Source of the DNA: Subtercola sp. PAMC28395
Lineage (GTDB): Bacteria; Actinomycetota; Actinomycetes; Actinomycetales; Microbacteriaceae
Direction of reading: 5' to 3'
Length of the DNA stretch: 64,000 bases
Assembly: GCF_018889995.1 (NCBI RefSeq)
Contig: NZ_CP076547.1
Coordinates: 868,001-932,000, forward strand
A program made the position numbers and the translations under genes. The notes under the pieces were generated by a model, which worked only from the letters and a program-made list of their open reading frames with translations, had not been told where the DNA came from and did no database searches. Position 1 is the first letter of the stretch. Each line of letters begins with the position of its first letter. This document shows positions 40,945 through 50,486 of the stretch, piece after piece.

Positions 40945-42522
40945 TCAGTGCGACATGGCTGCCATCTCACCGCCGCCGATAGTGTCGGCCGGCTTCCGCA
41001 CGAAGAACGAGACCGCCACTGCCGCGAGGGAGATGATCGCGCCCACAAAGAAGGCTGCCCGAATACCGTCTGTCTGCGCCAGCACTGGATCCATGCCGGT
41101 GGCGACGAGCGACGTGGCGTGGGTCGCCATGATCGTCACGAAGAGCGCTGTACCCGCGGCACCGGCGACCTGTTGCACAGTACCGACCACGGCGGATCCG
41201 TGGGAGTACAAAGCCGGCTTCAGCGACCCGAGGCTCGCCGTGAAGAGCGGGGTGAACATCAGCGCGAGACCGATGCTCAGAACGATGTGGGCGATGAGGA
41301 TCATCCACACCGGCGTCGTCGATGTCACCTGCGTCAGCACCCACAGCACTGCGCTCACGATGATCGCGCCAGGCACAAGCAGCACTCCCGGGCCACGCCT
41401 GTCGTAGATGCGGCCGACGAACGGTGCGAGCACTCCCATGATCAACCCACCCGGCAGAAGCAGCAGCCCGGTCGCCAGAGTATCGAGACCCAGCACATTC
41501 TGAAGGTAGAGAGGGAGCAGGATGAGGGTTCCGAACAGCGCCATCATGCTGATCGCGAACATCACGATCGAGAGGGTGAAGTTCTTCGAGGTGAAGGTGC
41601 GCAGATCGAGCAGGGCGCGGTCAGTGCGCTGCAGGGCGAGCTGTCGCAGAATGAATGCCGCCAGGCCCGCGATGCCCACAGCCAGGGGAGCCCAGGTGGG
41701 CAGGCCGCCGAGTTGCGTTCCTCCGCCGATGGTCGTGAGCCCGTAGACCAGGCCGCCGAACCCTATGCCTGAGAGGATCACGGAGAACACGTCGAACGGA
41801 ACACGGCGCGGGGTGGTCACATTCGGAATGCGGAGAGCGCCCAGGACCAGCGCCGCAAGGGCGATCGGCAGGACGAGCCAGAACATCCAGCGCCAGTCGA
41901 GCACGCTCAGGATGAGCCCGGAGATCGTCGGGCCGATGGCAGGAGCCACCGAGATCACAATGGAGATGTTGCCCATCGTGCGACCTCTCGAAGCCGGTGG
42001 CACGAGGGTCATGACCGTGGTCATGAGCAGAGGCATCATGATCGCCGTGCCACAGGCCTGGACGACCCGCCCGACCAGCAGGATCTCAAAACCGGCGGCG
42101 GTTGCCGAGATGAGCGTGCCGATGCTGAAGAACGTCATCGCCGCGATGAAGACCGGGCGGGTATTGAATCGTTGGAGCAGGAATCCCGTGATCGGAATGA
42201 CGACGGCCATCGTCAGCATGAATGCGGTGGTGAGCCACTGCGCCGATTCGGCGGGAATGTTGAGACTCGACATGAGACGCGGAAGCGCGACGCTCATGAT
42301 GGTCTCATTCAGGATCACGACGAACGCGCTCACGAGCAGAATGCCGATGACCAGGCGATTGCGAGCGTCGATCCTCGTGTCGGCGTCGGCCTGCGACTCA
42401 CCCGCATTGCGGGCGTTCAGGGAAGATCCGCCGGTCGCGCCCGAGTCGGTCCCCGATCCATCTGCTGTTGCGACGGGGATCTCCGAGACGATCGACGTGT
42501 CGGGGGCAGTGTTCTCTTGCAC
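40945..42522 (-). CDS. DHA2 (14-helix) MFS drug/metabolite exporter, EmrB/QacA type
   Basis: 525 residues from GTG 42522, with AGGAG upstream; a polar 40-residue N-terminus precedes the first helix. Features of the DHA2 family: ILNETIMSVALPRLMSSLNI, AQWLTTAFMLTMAVVIPITG, GRTMGNISIVISVAPAIGPT and ILSVLDWRWMFWLVLPIALA (motif C region), and about 14 membrane segments. Proton-driven multidrug efflux or lipid/peptide export are the usual roles. Regulator not adjacent; the upstream region 42523-42696 is AT-richer and contains TGTGTACGATGTTCACA, an imperfect dyad. Confidence 0.87.
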   Translation of the reverse strand: MQENTAPDTSIVSEIPVATADGSGTDSGATGGSSLNARNAGESQADADTRIDARNRLVIGILLVSAFVVILNETIMSVALPRLMSSLNIPAESAQWLTTAFMLTMAVVIPITGFLLQRFNTRPVFIAAMTFFSIGTLISATAAGFEILLVGRVVQACGTAIMMPLLMTTVMTLVPPASRGRTMGNISIVISVAPAIGPTISGLILSVLDWRWMFWLVLPIALAALVLGALRIPNVTTPRRVPFDVFSVILSGIGFGGLVYGLTTIGGGTQLGGLPTWAPLAVGIAGLAAFILRQLALQRTDRALLDLRTFTSKNFTLSIVMFAISMMALFGTLILLPLYLQNVLGLDTLATGLLLLPGGLIMGVLAPFVGRIYDRRGPGVLLVPGAIIVSAVLWVLTQVTSTTPVWMILIAHIVLSIGLALMFTPLFTASLGSLKPALYSHGSAVVGTVQQVAGAAGTALFVTIMATHATSLVATGMDPVLAQTDGIRAAFFVGAIISLAAVAVSFFVRKPADTIGGGEMAAMSH

Positions 42523-42696
42523 CGGGGCTCCTGTCGGTTGAAGCGAAAACGAGTCGAAATGTGGCACGCGCATCCCCACGTTCACCACAAGCCGGCACAA
42601 CCGCCACATATTCCGAGGCGTTGGTCGAAACTCGACGTCACCATATGTGTACGATGTTCACATTACTGTGTGATCGCGCTGCTGCACAGCGCCGCG

Positions 42697-43149
42697 TCAA
42701 AGATCCCGCCCGAAGAACAGCGAAGTGGCAGAGTGCACGTAGTGGCCGAAGGGTGGCGCAGGGGCGTACCCCTCGCGCTGGTAGAACCGCACCGCGTCGG
42801 GTTGCGCAGGGCCGGTCTCGAGCAGCAGGCGCGTGATTCCCCGGGTGACGGCTTCGCTCTCGAGGGCCCGCAGAAGCAGGGTCGCTGCACCGGTTCCCCG
42901 GGCAGCGGCCACCACGAACATCCTCTTGATCTCTGCGGTGTCGTCGTCGAGTAGCCGCAGGGCGCCACAGCCGAGCGCTTCTCCAGCGTCATCTCGTGCA
43001 ATCAGGAAGACGGCGATGTCTTCCGCAGTGGGCTTCACACCGGGCTCGGTGTCTGCGCCATATCGGGTGTCGAGTTCGGTTCGCTGGGCTGCACGCAGCT
43101 TCACTCCGTCGGGGTCACTCCACGCTGTCACTTCGATCGTCACTGTCAC
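42697..43149 (-). CDS. GNAT family N-acetyltransferase
   Basis: 150 residues. Acetyl-CoA motif A is seen in EIKRMFVVAAARGTGAATLL, with LGCGALRLLDDDTAEIKR before it and LLLETGPAQPDAVRFYQREG, YAPAPPFGHY after it. Acts on an unknown amine. Divergent from a second GNAT gene 42 bp away; the two are not close homologues. Confidence 0.85.
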   Translation of the reverse strand: MTVTIEVTAWSDPDGVKLRAAQRTELDTRYGADTEPGVKPTAEDIAVFLIARDDAGEALGCGALRLLDDDTAEIKRMFVVAAARGTGAATLLLRALESEAVTRGITRLLLETGPAQPDAVRFYQREGYAPAPPFGHYVHSATSLFFGRDL

Positions 43150-43191
43150 AGGTCAATTGTCGCCTGTTCTGCGGCGCGTACCCTTGGAGGG

Positions 43192-43698
43192 GTGAGCACG
43201 CCCGCCATCAGCATCCGCAGCACGACCGAAGCCGACTGGCCGCAGGTGAGAGCGCTGAGACTCGAGATGCTCGCCGATACACCGCTGGCATTTGGCGAAA
43301 CCCTCACCTCGGCGCTCCAGCTGGGCGAAGGTGCCTGGCGTGCACGCGCTCGACGGGGCGAGGCTCCGACTGGCACCGCAATGGTCGCCATAGATGAGAA
43401 TGCTGGCGGCCGCTGGGTGGGCACCATGGGCGGCTACCTCGACACTGTCGGGCCGATGCTGGTCGGGGTATACGTGACGCCCGACTACCGCGGAGCATCC
43501 GGTGTCACCGATCTTCTGCTGAAAGGGGTCGAAGACTGGGCGCGAAGCGAGTCAGACAGTCTCACCCTGCACGTGCACGCAGAGAATCCACGCGCCATCG
43601 CCGCGTACACGAAACGCGGCTACCTGCCCACGGGCCAATTGTTCCCGTACATCCTCAATCCCCACCAGAGGGAGCTGGAGATGCGCAAGCAGCTGTGA
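43192..43698 (+). CDS. GNAT family N-acetyltransferase
   Basis: 168 residues from GTG 43192. LRLEMLADTPLAFGETLTSA, VGVYVTPDYRGASGVTDLLL (motif A) and LTLHVHAENPRAIAAYTKRG, YLPTGQLFPY fit the GNAT fold. A promoter-like TTGTCG-N16-TACCCT ends at 43184, so the transcript would start at the GTG, or the GGAGGG next to it could act as a tight ribosome site. The 3' end overlaps the convergent TetR gene by 44 bp. Confidence 0.85.
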   Translation: MSTPAISIRSTTEADWPQVRALRLEMLADTPLAFGETLTSALQLGEGAWRARARRGEAPTGTAMVAIDENAGGRWVGTMGGYLDTVGPMLVGVYVTPDYRGASGVTDLLLKGVEDWARSESDSLTLHVHAENPRAIAAYTKRGYLPTGQLFPYILNPHQRELEMRKQL

Positions 43699-44377
43699 TG
43701 CTGAGCACGATCTGCTCCCACCCGTCTGCGAGCCGCGTCATCTCGATGTTCTGCGTGCGATTCTCGTAGAGAACAAGTGTCGCGTCGAGCATCGAGATCA
43801 GGTTGAGTGCGAGCACCGGAATGTCACCGTCGAATCCCGCCTGGCGAAGCAGCATGCTGACATGCATCAACCCGGCCCCGCGGGCGGGGGAGGAGTAGCG
43901 GTCATCGGGCCGCTCTTCCGCTGCGCGCAGCAGGTCGCCCTGAATCGCGAGAAGCTCCAGGCGCTGGCGCCCGAAGGCAACCAGCCGGATGATCGGCTCT
44001 GCACCCGGCCCCAGTGGCGGTGGCCCGGCAAGGAACCCGCGCTGGAATTCGGTCTCGATCTCGTTGAGCAGCTGGAGCAGGAGCCCGCTGCGCGAACCGA
44101 ACCGGCGAAAGATCGTGCCTTTGCCGAGGTGCGCTTCGCGGGCGAGCCTGTCCATCGTGAGCGCATCAACACCAGCAGAGTCGACGATCCGGCGGGCGAC
44201 CTCGAGAAGCTGCGCCCGATTGCGTTGGGCATCTGCCCTTTCGCGCGGCACTCGAGGGGCAGAAAAAGGGGTCGGAGGGGAGGAATCAGCAGCAAAGCGG
44301 AGATCGCCGGTGGAAGAACGGGTAGCGGCATGAGGAGGCCCGCCGACAGATGCGATGAGGTTGTCTCGGGCATCCAT
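43655..44377 (-). CDS. TetR family transcriptional regulator
   Basis: 240 residues. A 50-residue disordered leader precedes the HTH (RAQLLEVARRIVDSAGVDAL, TMDRLAREAHLGKGTIFRRF, GSRSGLLLQLLNEIE); the rest is the helical ligand domain. It is divergent from an NADPH-dependent FMN reductase gene with an inverted-repeat operator between them, the usual sign that it controls that gene. Its end overlaps the convergent GNAT gene by 44 bp. Confidence 0.88.
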   Translation of the reverse strand: MDARDNLIASVGGPPHAATRSSTGDLRFAADSSPPTPFSAPRVPRERADAQRNRAQLLEVARRIVDSAGVDALTMDRLAREAHLGKGTIFRRFGSRSGLLLQLLNEIETEFQRGFLAGPPPLGPGAEPIIRLVAFGRQRLELLAIQGDLLRAAEERPDDRYSSPARGAGLMHVSMLLRQAGFDGDIPVLALNLISMLDATLVLYENRTQNIEMTRLADGWEQIVLSITAACASPAPSGGD

Positions 44378-44403
44378 TCTCGGACTTTAGCATGCAGGGA
44401 ATA

Positions 44404-44422
44404 AACGGACCGCAGTCCGGTT
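44404..44422. promoter_or_regulatory. TetR-type operator between tetR and the FMN reductase
   Basis: CGGAC-CGCA-GTCCG (44406-44419) is a perfect inverted repeat, extended to AACGGAC...GTCCGGTT with one mismatch. It lies 27 bp upstream of the TetR ATG and 68 bp upstream of the reductase ATG, and has the GGACCGCGGTCC-like appearance of actinobacterial TetR sites. Confidence 0.7.
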
Positions 44423-44489
44423 GAACTGGATGATCGGCCGCGCCATGCGCGTTCCCCTGCGTCACCCCCCTACCCCTCTTGGAGAAGAA

Positions 44490-45065
44490 ATGACTGACAC
44501 TTCCATTCTCGTTCTCGTCGGAAGCCTGCGCGCCGGCTCGACCAATCGCCAGCTCGCAGAAGCAGCCATCGGTGTCGCCCCCGAGGGTGTGACGCTCACG
44601 ATCTTCGAAGGCCTCGCTGAGCTGCCCTTCTACAACGAGGACATCGACGTCGAGGGTTCTGTTCCTGCCGCAGCCACGACGTACCGCGCAGCCGTTGCCG
44701 CCGCTGACGCCGTTCTGGTCGTCACCCCCGAGCACAATGGAACCATCCCGGCCGTGCTGAAGAACGCCATCGACTGGGCATCGCGACCCTACGGCTCCAG
44801 CCCGATCTCGGGTAAGCCGGTCGCAGCCATCGGCAGCGCCTTCGGCCAGTTCGGTGGCGTGTGGGCCCACGACGAGGCCCGCAAGTCATTCGGCATCGCC
44901 GGTGCGACCGTGCTCGAAGAGATCAAGCTGTCTGTCCCCGGGTCCATGGTGCGTTTCGCTGAGATCCACCCGAAAGATGACGCAGAGGTCTCGGCCCAGC
45001 TCGCCGCAGTCGTTCGCGACGTCGTCGCCGCAGTCTCAGAAGCTTCAAAGGTGGCCGCAGCCTAG
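44490..45065 (+). CDS. NADPH-dependent FMN reductase / quinone reductase
   Basis: 191 residues from ATG 44490, with GGAGAAGAA upstream. Flavodoxin-like fold: ILVLVGSLRAGSTNRQLAEA (FMN phosphate loop), LAELPFYNEDIDVEG, VTPEHNGTIPAVLKNAIDWA and SGKPVAAIGSAFGQFGGVWA. This is the NADPH-dependent FMN reductase/azoreductase family, reducing quinones, azo dyes or chromate. Probably under control of the divergent TetR. A strong terminator follows at 45087. Confidence 0.9.
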   Translation: MTDTSILVLVGSLRAGSTNRQLAEAAIGVAPEGVTLTIFEGLAELPFYNEDIDVEGSVPAAATTYRAAVAAADAVLVVTPEHNGTIPAVLKNAIDWASRPYGSSPISGKPVAAIGSAFGQFGGVWAHDEARKSFGIAGATVLEEIKLSVPGSMVRFAEIHPKDDAEVSAQLAAVVRDVVAAVSEASKVAAA

Positions 45066-45086
45066 GTCACTCCTCCCGCACAATCT

Positions 45087-45126
45087 CGGCCCGGCAGCGG
45101 TTCTCCACAGAATCGTTGCCGGGCCG
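45087..45126 (+). terminator. Rho-independent terminator after the FMN reductase
   Basis: CGGCCCGGCA (45087-45096) pairs with TGCCGGGCCG (45117-45126); the interior GCGGTTCT/AGAATCGT continues the stem with two G-U pairs, leaving a CCAC loop. TTCTGTTC follows, a short U-rich stretch. Confidence 0.8.
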
Positions 45127-45263
45127 TTCTGTTCGGAGAATATAGGGCAACGTCTGTGTGAACGGGTCATAAGACCCTGTACCCCGCACAGGCCTCGTGC
45201 CTAGGGTGGGTGAAGAGAGCGAACCCCGTCGGGCATTCGCCCGAAGAGAGAGCTGCGCAGCCC

Positions 45264-47735
45264 ATGAACAGTGAATCCAGCACCACACCGTGGCCGAGCC
45301 TCGAACCCGTGAAACTCGAGGGCGAAGAGCTCCAGCGGGTGAATGCCTGGTGGAGGGCTGCGAACTACCTCTCGATCGGCCAGATCTACCTGCTGCGAAA
45401 CCCGCTGCTGCGTGAGCCGCTCAGCCGCGATGACATCAAGCCCAGGCTGCTCGGGCACTGGGGCACCACCCCGGGGCTGAACTTCGTCTACGCACACCTC
45501 AACCGCATCATCCAGCAGCGTGAGCAGGCCACGCTCTACATCGCCGGCCCCGGCCACGGCGGCCCAGGCATGGTGGCGAACGCGTACCTCGAAGGCACGT
45601 ACTCCGAGGTGTACGCGCCCATCCAGCAGAACGAGGAAGGGATTCGGCGGTTGTTCCGTCAGTTCTCCTTCCCCGGCGGGATCCCCAGTCATCACGCACC
45701 AGAGACTCCCGGCTCCATCCACGAGGGTGGTGAACTCGGGTACTCGTTGTCACACGCCTACGGCGCCGCCTTCGACAATCCCGGCCTGCTGGTGGCCTGC
45801 GTCATCGGCGACGGCGAGGCGGAGACGGGCCCGCTGGCCACCAGCTGGCATTCGAACAAGTTTCTCGACGCGGCGAATGACGGCGTCGTGCTGCCGATCC
45901 TGCACTTGAATGGCTACAAGATCGCCAACCCCACTGTTCTGGCACGCATCCCCGAAGATGAACTCCTCGACCTGATGCGTGGCTACGGGCACAACCCACA
46001 CCTGGTGTCAGGCGGTTTCGACGGCGAAGACCCACTGCTGGTGCACCAGCGCATGGCAGAAACTCTCGACGAGGTTCTCAACGAGATCTCAGAGATCAAG
46101 CGCCAGGCGAGGGAGGGTACCCTCGACGGCACGGCCCGCTGGCCGATGATCATCCTCCGCACTCCCAAGGGCTGGACCTGCCCGGCAGAGATCGATGGCC
46201 TGCCGGTCGAGAACACCTGGCGCGCACACCAGGTGCCCCTCGCCAACGCACGTGACACCGAAGCACACACACGAATCCTCGAAGACTGGCTGAAGAAGTA
46301 CAAGCCAGAAGAACTGTTCGACGACTCTGGGGCGCTCGTGCCCTTCGTCGCAGAGCTCGCGCCCGCCGGAGATCTCCGCATGAGCGCGACGCCCTTTGCC
46401 AACGGCGGGCTCCTCCGCCGCGAACTGGATCTGCCGGACTTCCGCGACTTCGGAGTGGAGGTCCCGTCGCCTGGGGCGACAGAAGACTCTGCAACGAAAG
46501 TGCTCGGAGACTGGCTTGCCCAGGTCATCGAGAAGAACCCAGACAACTTCCGTATCTTCGGCCCAGACGAGACCGCCTCGAATCGCCTCCAGGGGGTGTA
46601 TGCGGCGACTGATAAGCAGTGGAACTCCGCCATCTGGCCGATCGATGAACACCTCGCCCGCGCCGGTCGGGTCATGGAGGTTCTGTCCGAACACCAGTGC
46701 GAAGGCTGGCTCGAGGGGTACCTCCTCACAGGGCGGCACGGTCTGTTCAACTGCTACGAGGCCTTCATCCACATCATCGACTCCATGGCGAACCAGCACG
46801 CCAAGTGGCTGAAGGTGTCGAACGAGATTCCGTGGAGGCGCTCGATCTCGTCGCTCAACTACCTGCTCTCGTCACACGTGTGGCGACAGGATCACAATGG
46901 TTTCAGTCACCAGGACCCGGGGTTCATCGACCACATGGTCAACAAGAAGGCCGACGTCGTCCGGGTCTACCTGCCCATCGACGCGAACACCCTGCTGTCG
47001 ACCTACGACCACTGCCTGAGGTCTGTCGATTATATGAATGTGGTCGTCGCTGGCAAACAACCCGCTCCCAACTGGCTCACCATGCCCGAAGCCGTTGCTC
47101 ACTGCACCAGAGGCCTCGGAATCTGGGACTGGGCCGGCACAGAGACCCCGGGCACCGAGCCCGACGTCGTTCTCGCCTGCGCCGGCGATGTGCCCACGCT
47201 CGAAGCCCTCGCCGCGGCCTCCATTCTTCGCGAGCACCTTCCGAACCTCGCTGTGCGGGTGGTCAACGTGATAGACCTCATGCGGCTCCAGTCAGAATCG
47301 GAGCATCCCCACGGTCTCTCCGACAGCGAGTTCAACACCATCTTCACCACGACCAAGCCGGTCATCTTCGCATATCACGGCTATCCCACTCTGATCCACC
47401 GGCTCACCTATCGTCGGGTCGGCCACGCGAACATCCACGTTCGCGGGTACAACGAAGAGGGAACAACGACCACCCCGTTCGACATGGTCATGCTCAACAG
47501 CCTCGACAGGTACCATCTCGTGATCGACGTTCTCGACCGCGTGCCGGGTTTGGCCGTTCGCGCTGCATCATTGCGCCAGGAGATGCAGGATGCACGTATG
47601 CGTGCCCGGGCATATACCCGGGCCCATGGCGAAGACAGCCCCGAGGTCACGGGCTGGCAGTGGTCTGGGGTCGACGGCCGCGGTCTCGCCCCAACCCGTT
47701 CACGGGCGGAAGACACCGGTGGAGACAACGTGTGA
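45264..47735 (+). CDS. xfp: Phosphoketolase (xylulose-5-phosphate/fructose-6-phosphate)
   Basis: 823 residues from ATG 45264. TPP-dependent enzyme splitting xylulose-5-P (or fructose-6-P) with phosphate to acetyl-phosphate and glyceraldehyde-3-P (or erythrose-4-P). Signatures: [79 protein letters not shown] (TPP/metal) and [13 protein letters not shown] [20 protein letters not shown]. Full family length. No acetate kinase gene follows. A GGGTC-ATAA-GACCC dyad at 45164-45177 lies in its promoter region and might be an operator. Confidence 0.95.
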   Translation: MNSESSTTPWPSLEPVKLEGEELQRVNAWWRAANYLSIGQIYLLRNPLLREPLSRDDIKPRLLGHWGTTPGLNFVYAHLNRIIQQREQATLYIAGPGHGGPGMVANAYLEGTYSEVYAPIQQNEEGIRRLFRQFSFPGGIPSHHAPETPGSIHEGGELGYSLSHAYGAAFDNPGLLVACVIGDGEAETGPLATSWHSNKFLDAANDGVVLPILHLNGYKIANPTVLARIPEDELLDLMRGYGHNPHLVSGGFDGEDPLLVHQRMAETLDEVLNEISEIKRQAREGTLDGTARWPMIILRTPKGWTCPAEIDGLPVENTWRAHQVPLANARDTEAHTRILEDWLKKYKPEELFDDSGALVPFVAELAPAGDLRMSATPFANGGLLRRELDLPDFRDFGVEVPSPGATEDSATKVLGDWLAQVIEKNPDNFRIFGPDETASNRLQGVYAATDKQWNSAIWPIDEHLARAGRVMEVLSEHQCEGWLEGYLLTGRHGLFNCYEAFIHIIDSMANQHAKWLKVSNEIPWRRSISSLNYLLSSHVWRQDHNGFSHQDPGFIDHMVNKKADVVRVYLPIDANTLLSTYDHCLRSVDYMNVVVAGKQPAPNWLTMPEAVAHCTRGLGIWDWAGTETPGTEPDVVLACAGDVPTLEALAAASILREHLPNLAVRVVNVIDLMRLQSESEHPHGLSDSEFNTIFTTTKPVIFAYHGYPTLIHRLTYRRVGHANIHVRGYNEEGTTTTPFDMVMLNSLDRYHLVIDVLDRVPGLAVRAASLRQEMQDARMRARAYTRAHGEDSPEVTGWQWSGVDGRGLAPTRSRAEDTGGDNV

Positions 47736-47827
47736 CGGTGAGATGCGCCTACCCGCTGATGCGCCCGGTCACCCGGCTCGGGGGCCGATGACCAGGCCGG
47801 CTCGGGCGCGCCTGCGCTGCCGCGCCA

Positions 47828-49207
47828 TCAGATGCATCCCGACGACGCCGATCGATCGCGCACAGCGCGTGTGACCCCGACGACCCCGACCATGACGGCC
47901 GCGGCAGCAGCGACCCAGAAGGCATCCATGGCCGATCCGGAGTCGATCACGATTCCTGTCACTGCACCACTGACGGTCGCCCCGGCCGCCATGCCGATCG
48001 ACGGCCAGGTGAGGGCCTCGGTCAGGCGGCCCTCCGGCGCTATCGACGCGATGAACGAGGTACCGGAGATGAGCACGGGAGTCGTGACCAAACCGGCCAC
48101 AACCACCAGTGCCGCAAGCACAGCAGGGTCGTGCACGAGCAGCAGGCTCGGCACGACGATCGCGTAGGCAACGGTCGACACCAGGACCCGCTTCGCCGGT
48201 CGCCAAAGGGCACTGAGAGGGCCGAATGCGAAGGCGGCTACGACACTCCCGACGGAAAGGACGGCAAGCGTGATGCCAGTCAGCCAAGGCTGCCCCGTTT
48301 CACGCCCGATGCCGACGGCCGCCAGGTCGATCGCAGTGAAGACGGCTCCGACGCCAGCGAAGACCGGGAGCACGCCGAGCACTCCGGCGGGTGGGTACCA
48401 CGCTGGGCGAGCGCGCCCGTGTGCGACGCCGAGCGTCATCCCTGTCTTCAGACTCGATGCCCGGTGGAGCACGGGCGGTGTCGTCGACCGCTGCAGCCAC
48501 AGCCAGAGGCCGCCGATGATCGACACCGCGAAGGCGGCGGCGAATCCCGAGATCGGTCCAGCTGTCGCGGCGACCACGACAACTGTCGGTGGCCCGATCA
48601 CGAAGACGAGTTCGTCGCTCACCGACTCCAGCGCCAGCGAGGTATGCCTTCCCGGTTCATCGAAGACCACGCTGCGCCACCGGGCACGAACCAGCGAACC
48701 AACGTCGATAGACGAGGCTCCCAGCACGAAGGCGGCGGCGAACCAGGTCCAGACAGGAGCGGCAGCCAGCACGAGAGTGACCAGCGCAGCGGCCGCGACC
48801 GCCGCAGCGACAAGGCTGAAGGGCAGAACCAGGCGTTGGCCCCGGGCATCCACTGCGCGTGCCCAGAGCGGGCCGCCGACGGCAATTCCCAGGATGGTGG
48901 CGCCCGCGACCGCACCCGCCAGGGCGAAGCTGCCAGAGAAGGCGGCAACAAGCAAGATGGTGGCCACTCCGGCGGTCGAGCGCGAGACCCGGCCCAACCA
49001 CCCCGCGATCACGAAGCCCCGAGCGCCGGGAACGCGCAGAATATCGGCGTACGAACCGAAGAAGCGAATGGCCGTCAGACGGGGGCGTGGTCGAGAGGCA
49101 GGGCCACGAGAGGAGGCGGGTGCCGAACCGGCAGACACGATACGAGAACCCCACTGGCCGGATCCGAAGGCAGGAACGGCCCTGCCCGCCGCTCGGAACG
49201 ACACCAT
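47828..49207 (-). CDS. MFS transporter
   Basis: 459 residues from ATG 49207. About 12 membrane segments: FVIAGWLGRVSRSTAGVATI, AGAVAGATILGIAVGGPLWA, a long central loop SLKTGMTLGVAHGRARPAWY, then ITLAVLSVGSVVAAFAFGPL, VVAGLVTTPVLISGTSFIAS and EALTWPSIGMAAGATVSGAV. It belongs to a group of small, poorly characterised actinobacterial MFS proteins; substrate unknown. The first 45 residues are Arg/Pro/Ser-rich and could be partly an over-long start. Confidence 0.8.
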   Translation of the reverse strand: MVSFRAAGRAVPAFGSGQWGSRIVSAGSAPASSRGPASRPRPRLTAIRFFGSYADILRVPGARGFVIAGWLGRVSRSTAGVATILLVAAFSGSFALAGAVAGATILGIAVGGPLWARAVDARGQRLVLPFSLVAAAVAAAALVTLVLAAAPVWTWFAAAFVLGASSIDVGSLVRARWRSVVFDEPGRHTSLALESVSDELVFVIGPPTVVVVAATAGPISGFAAAFAVSIIGGLWLWLQRSTTPPVLHRASSLKTGMTLGVAHGRARPAWYPPAGVLGVLPVFAGVGAVFTAIDLAAVGIGRETGQPWLTGITLAVLSVGSVVAAFAFGPLSALWRPAKRVLVSTVAYAIVVPSLLLVHDPAVLAALVVVAGLVTTPVLISGTSFIASIAPEGRLTEALTWPSIGMAAGATVSGAVTGIVIDSGSAMDAFWVAAAAAVMVGVVGVTRAVRDRSASSGCI

Positions 49208-49271
49208 CAGTTTATCGCGGCCACGAAGTAGAGTGAGAGAACGATTCCAGCCTCGGTGGAGAGACCACGCT

Positions 49272-49790
49272 ATGACACAACCGTTGGTGATGTTCACCGT
49301 CGTCGGAGTGAGTTTCTCGGCTCCCTCGGTGGCCTTCGACATCGTCGTTCCCCGGGACGACAGCACGCTCTTCACCGGGTACGCCAAAGTGCTTCCGGCC
49401 GTCGTCGGCCTGTCCGACTTCAGCGGGCCATACGATGTCATCGGCGCCCACCGCACGGTTCACCTCTCCGACGGTGGCTCCTTCCGCGAGACGATTGTCG
49501 GATATGAACGCCCCGACGCTGATCACGCAATCGGTCACTTCGACTACAACGTCTCCCTGTTCACCGGCGTGCTGAGCTCGCTCGTCTCCGATGCGACGGC
49601 GAGGTGGACGTACGCCCCCGGCAGTGCCGGTCGCACCCACATCACGTGGACCTATGGTTACCGGCCCCTGCCGGGCCGCGCGTTCGTCGTGAGGCACCTC
49701 ATCGGGCCCCTCTGGTTGCGGTACATGCGTAAAGGAATGAAAGCAGTTCTGCAAGCCGTCATCACTGACCGGATCGATGATCGTGGCTGA
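49272..49790 (+). CDS. SRPBCC family protein
   Basis: 172 residues from ATG 49272, with GGTGGAGAG upstream. FDIVVPRDDSTLFTGYAKVL, FSGPYDVIGAHRTVHLSDGG, ETIVGYERPDADHAIGHFDY and THITWTYGYRPLPGRAFVVR, ending in an amphipathic helix with KGMKAVLQAVI, follow the START-like SRPBCC (polyketide cyclase) fold that binds hydrophobic ligands. The last 14 bp overlap the next gene, so the two are coupled. Confidence 0.83.
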   Translation: MTQPLVMFTVVGVSFSAPSVAFDIVVPRDDSTLFTGYAKVLPAVVGLSDFSGPYDVIGAHRTVHLSDGGSFRETIVGYERPDADHAIGHFDYNVSLFTGVLSSLVSDATARWTYAPGSAGRTHITWTYGYRPLPGRAFVVRHLIGPLWLRYMRKGMKAVLQAVITDRIDDRG

Positions 49791-50466
49791 GTTCATCACC
49801 ATCCCTTCGCCCGGCTGGCCGCTCGAATTCGGTACGCAGGGCAACCCCTCGGTCGTTCTCGTGCATGACCGGTACGGGCGCCTGCCGTATCTCGAGTCGT
49901 ATGCCACTGCTCTCGCCAGCCGCGGTCTCTTCGTGACTGTTCCCGACCTGTTCAACGGAGTGGCCACCATCGACGACTCCGGCGCAGACGAACTCAGCCG
50001 CGACCTGGACCTCGGTTTCGCACTCGGAGCCCTCGAAGACGCGGTCGAAATCGGCAGGGCACGAGCGCTTGCCAGGGATCTGCGCTCAGACAAGGATTCC
50101 GATGTCTCGAAGGTGGGTCTGATCGGGTTCGAACTCGGCGGCTGGGTGGGGCTCCGGTTGGCCCAATCGGGCAACCTCGACGCCATCGCCGTCTACAGCG
50201 CCGGCCTGGGTGATGACGAGGCCGGCATCGTTCCCTGCCCGGTGCTCCTCAATTATTCCGAGCGCGGCAGGTGGGGCACAGGAGACGAACCCGACCGGTT
50301 CGTCAGCCGCCTCAAGGAGATGGGAACACCCGTCACCCGGCACACCTATGCGGCAACCTCAGACATCTTTGCGAACGCAACACTCATCGAACGCCTCGAC
50401 AAGAACGCCGCCGCCCTTGCTTTCGCGCGGACGACCTACTTTCTGCAGGAGCAACTCGGCGACTGA
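49777..50466 (+). CDS. Dienelactone-hydrolase-fold protein lacking the catalytic triad
   Basis: 229 residues. The DLH-type alpha/beta fold is clear from VVLVHDRYGRLPYLESYATA, LASRGLFVTVPDLFNGVATI and the elbow VGLIGFELGGWVGLRLAQSG. In active dienelactone hydrolases the elbow is GxCxGG; here the cysteine is glutamate (GFELGG). The usual Asp region reads NYSERGRWGTGD and the usual GxHxF histidine region reads YAATSDIFAN, with Asp for His. All three catalytic residues thus seem replaced. The ATG overlaps the SRPBCC gene. It may bind rather than cleave a ligand. Confidence 0.78.
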   Translation: MIVAEFITIPSPGWPLEFGTQGNPSVVLVHDRYGRLPYLESYATALASRGLFVTVPDLFNGVATIDDSGADELSRDLDLGFALGALEDAVEIGRARALARDLRSDKDSDVSKVGLIGFELGGWVGLRLAQSGNLDAIAVYSAGLGDDEAGIVPCPVLLNYSERGRWGTGDEPDRFVSRLKEMGTPVTRHTYAATSDIFANATLIERLDKNAAALAFARTTYFLQEQLGD

Positions 50467-50486
50467 CCGGGCACGGTGGCCTCAGG

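Noticed and set aside
48270..49271. 506-codon frame running antisense to the MFS gene into the SRPBCC gene
   Set aside because: Only the part after ATG 49272 resembles a protein family; the rest is antisense composition.
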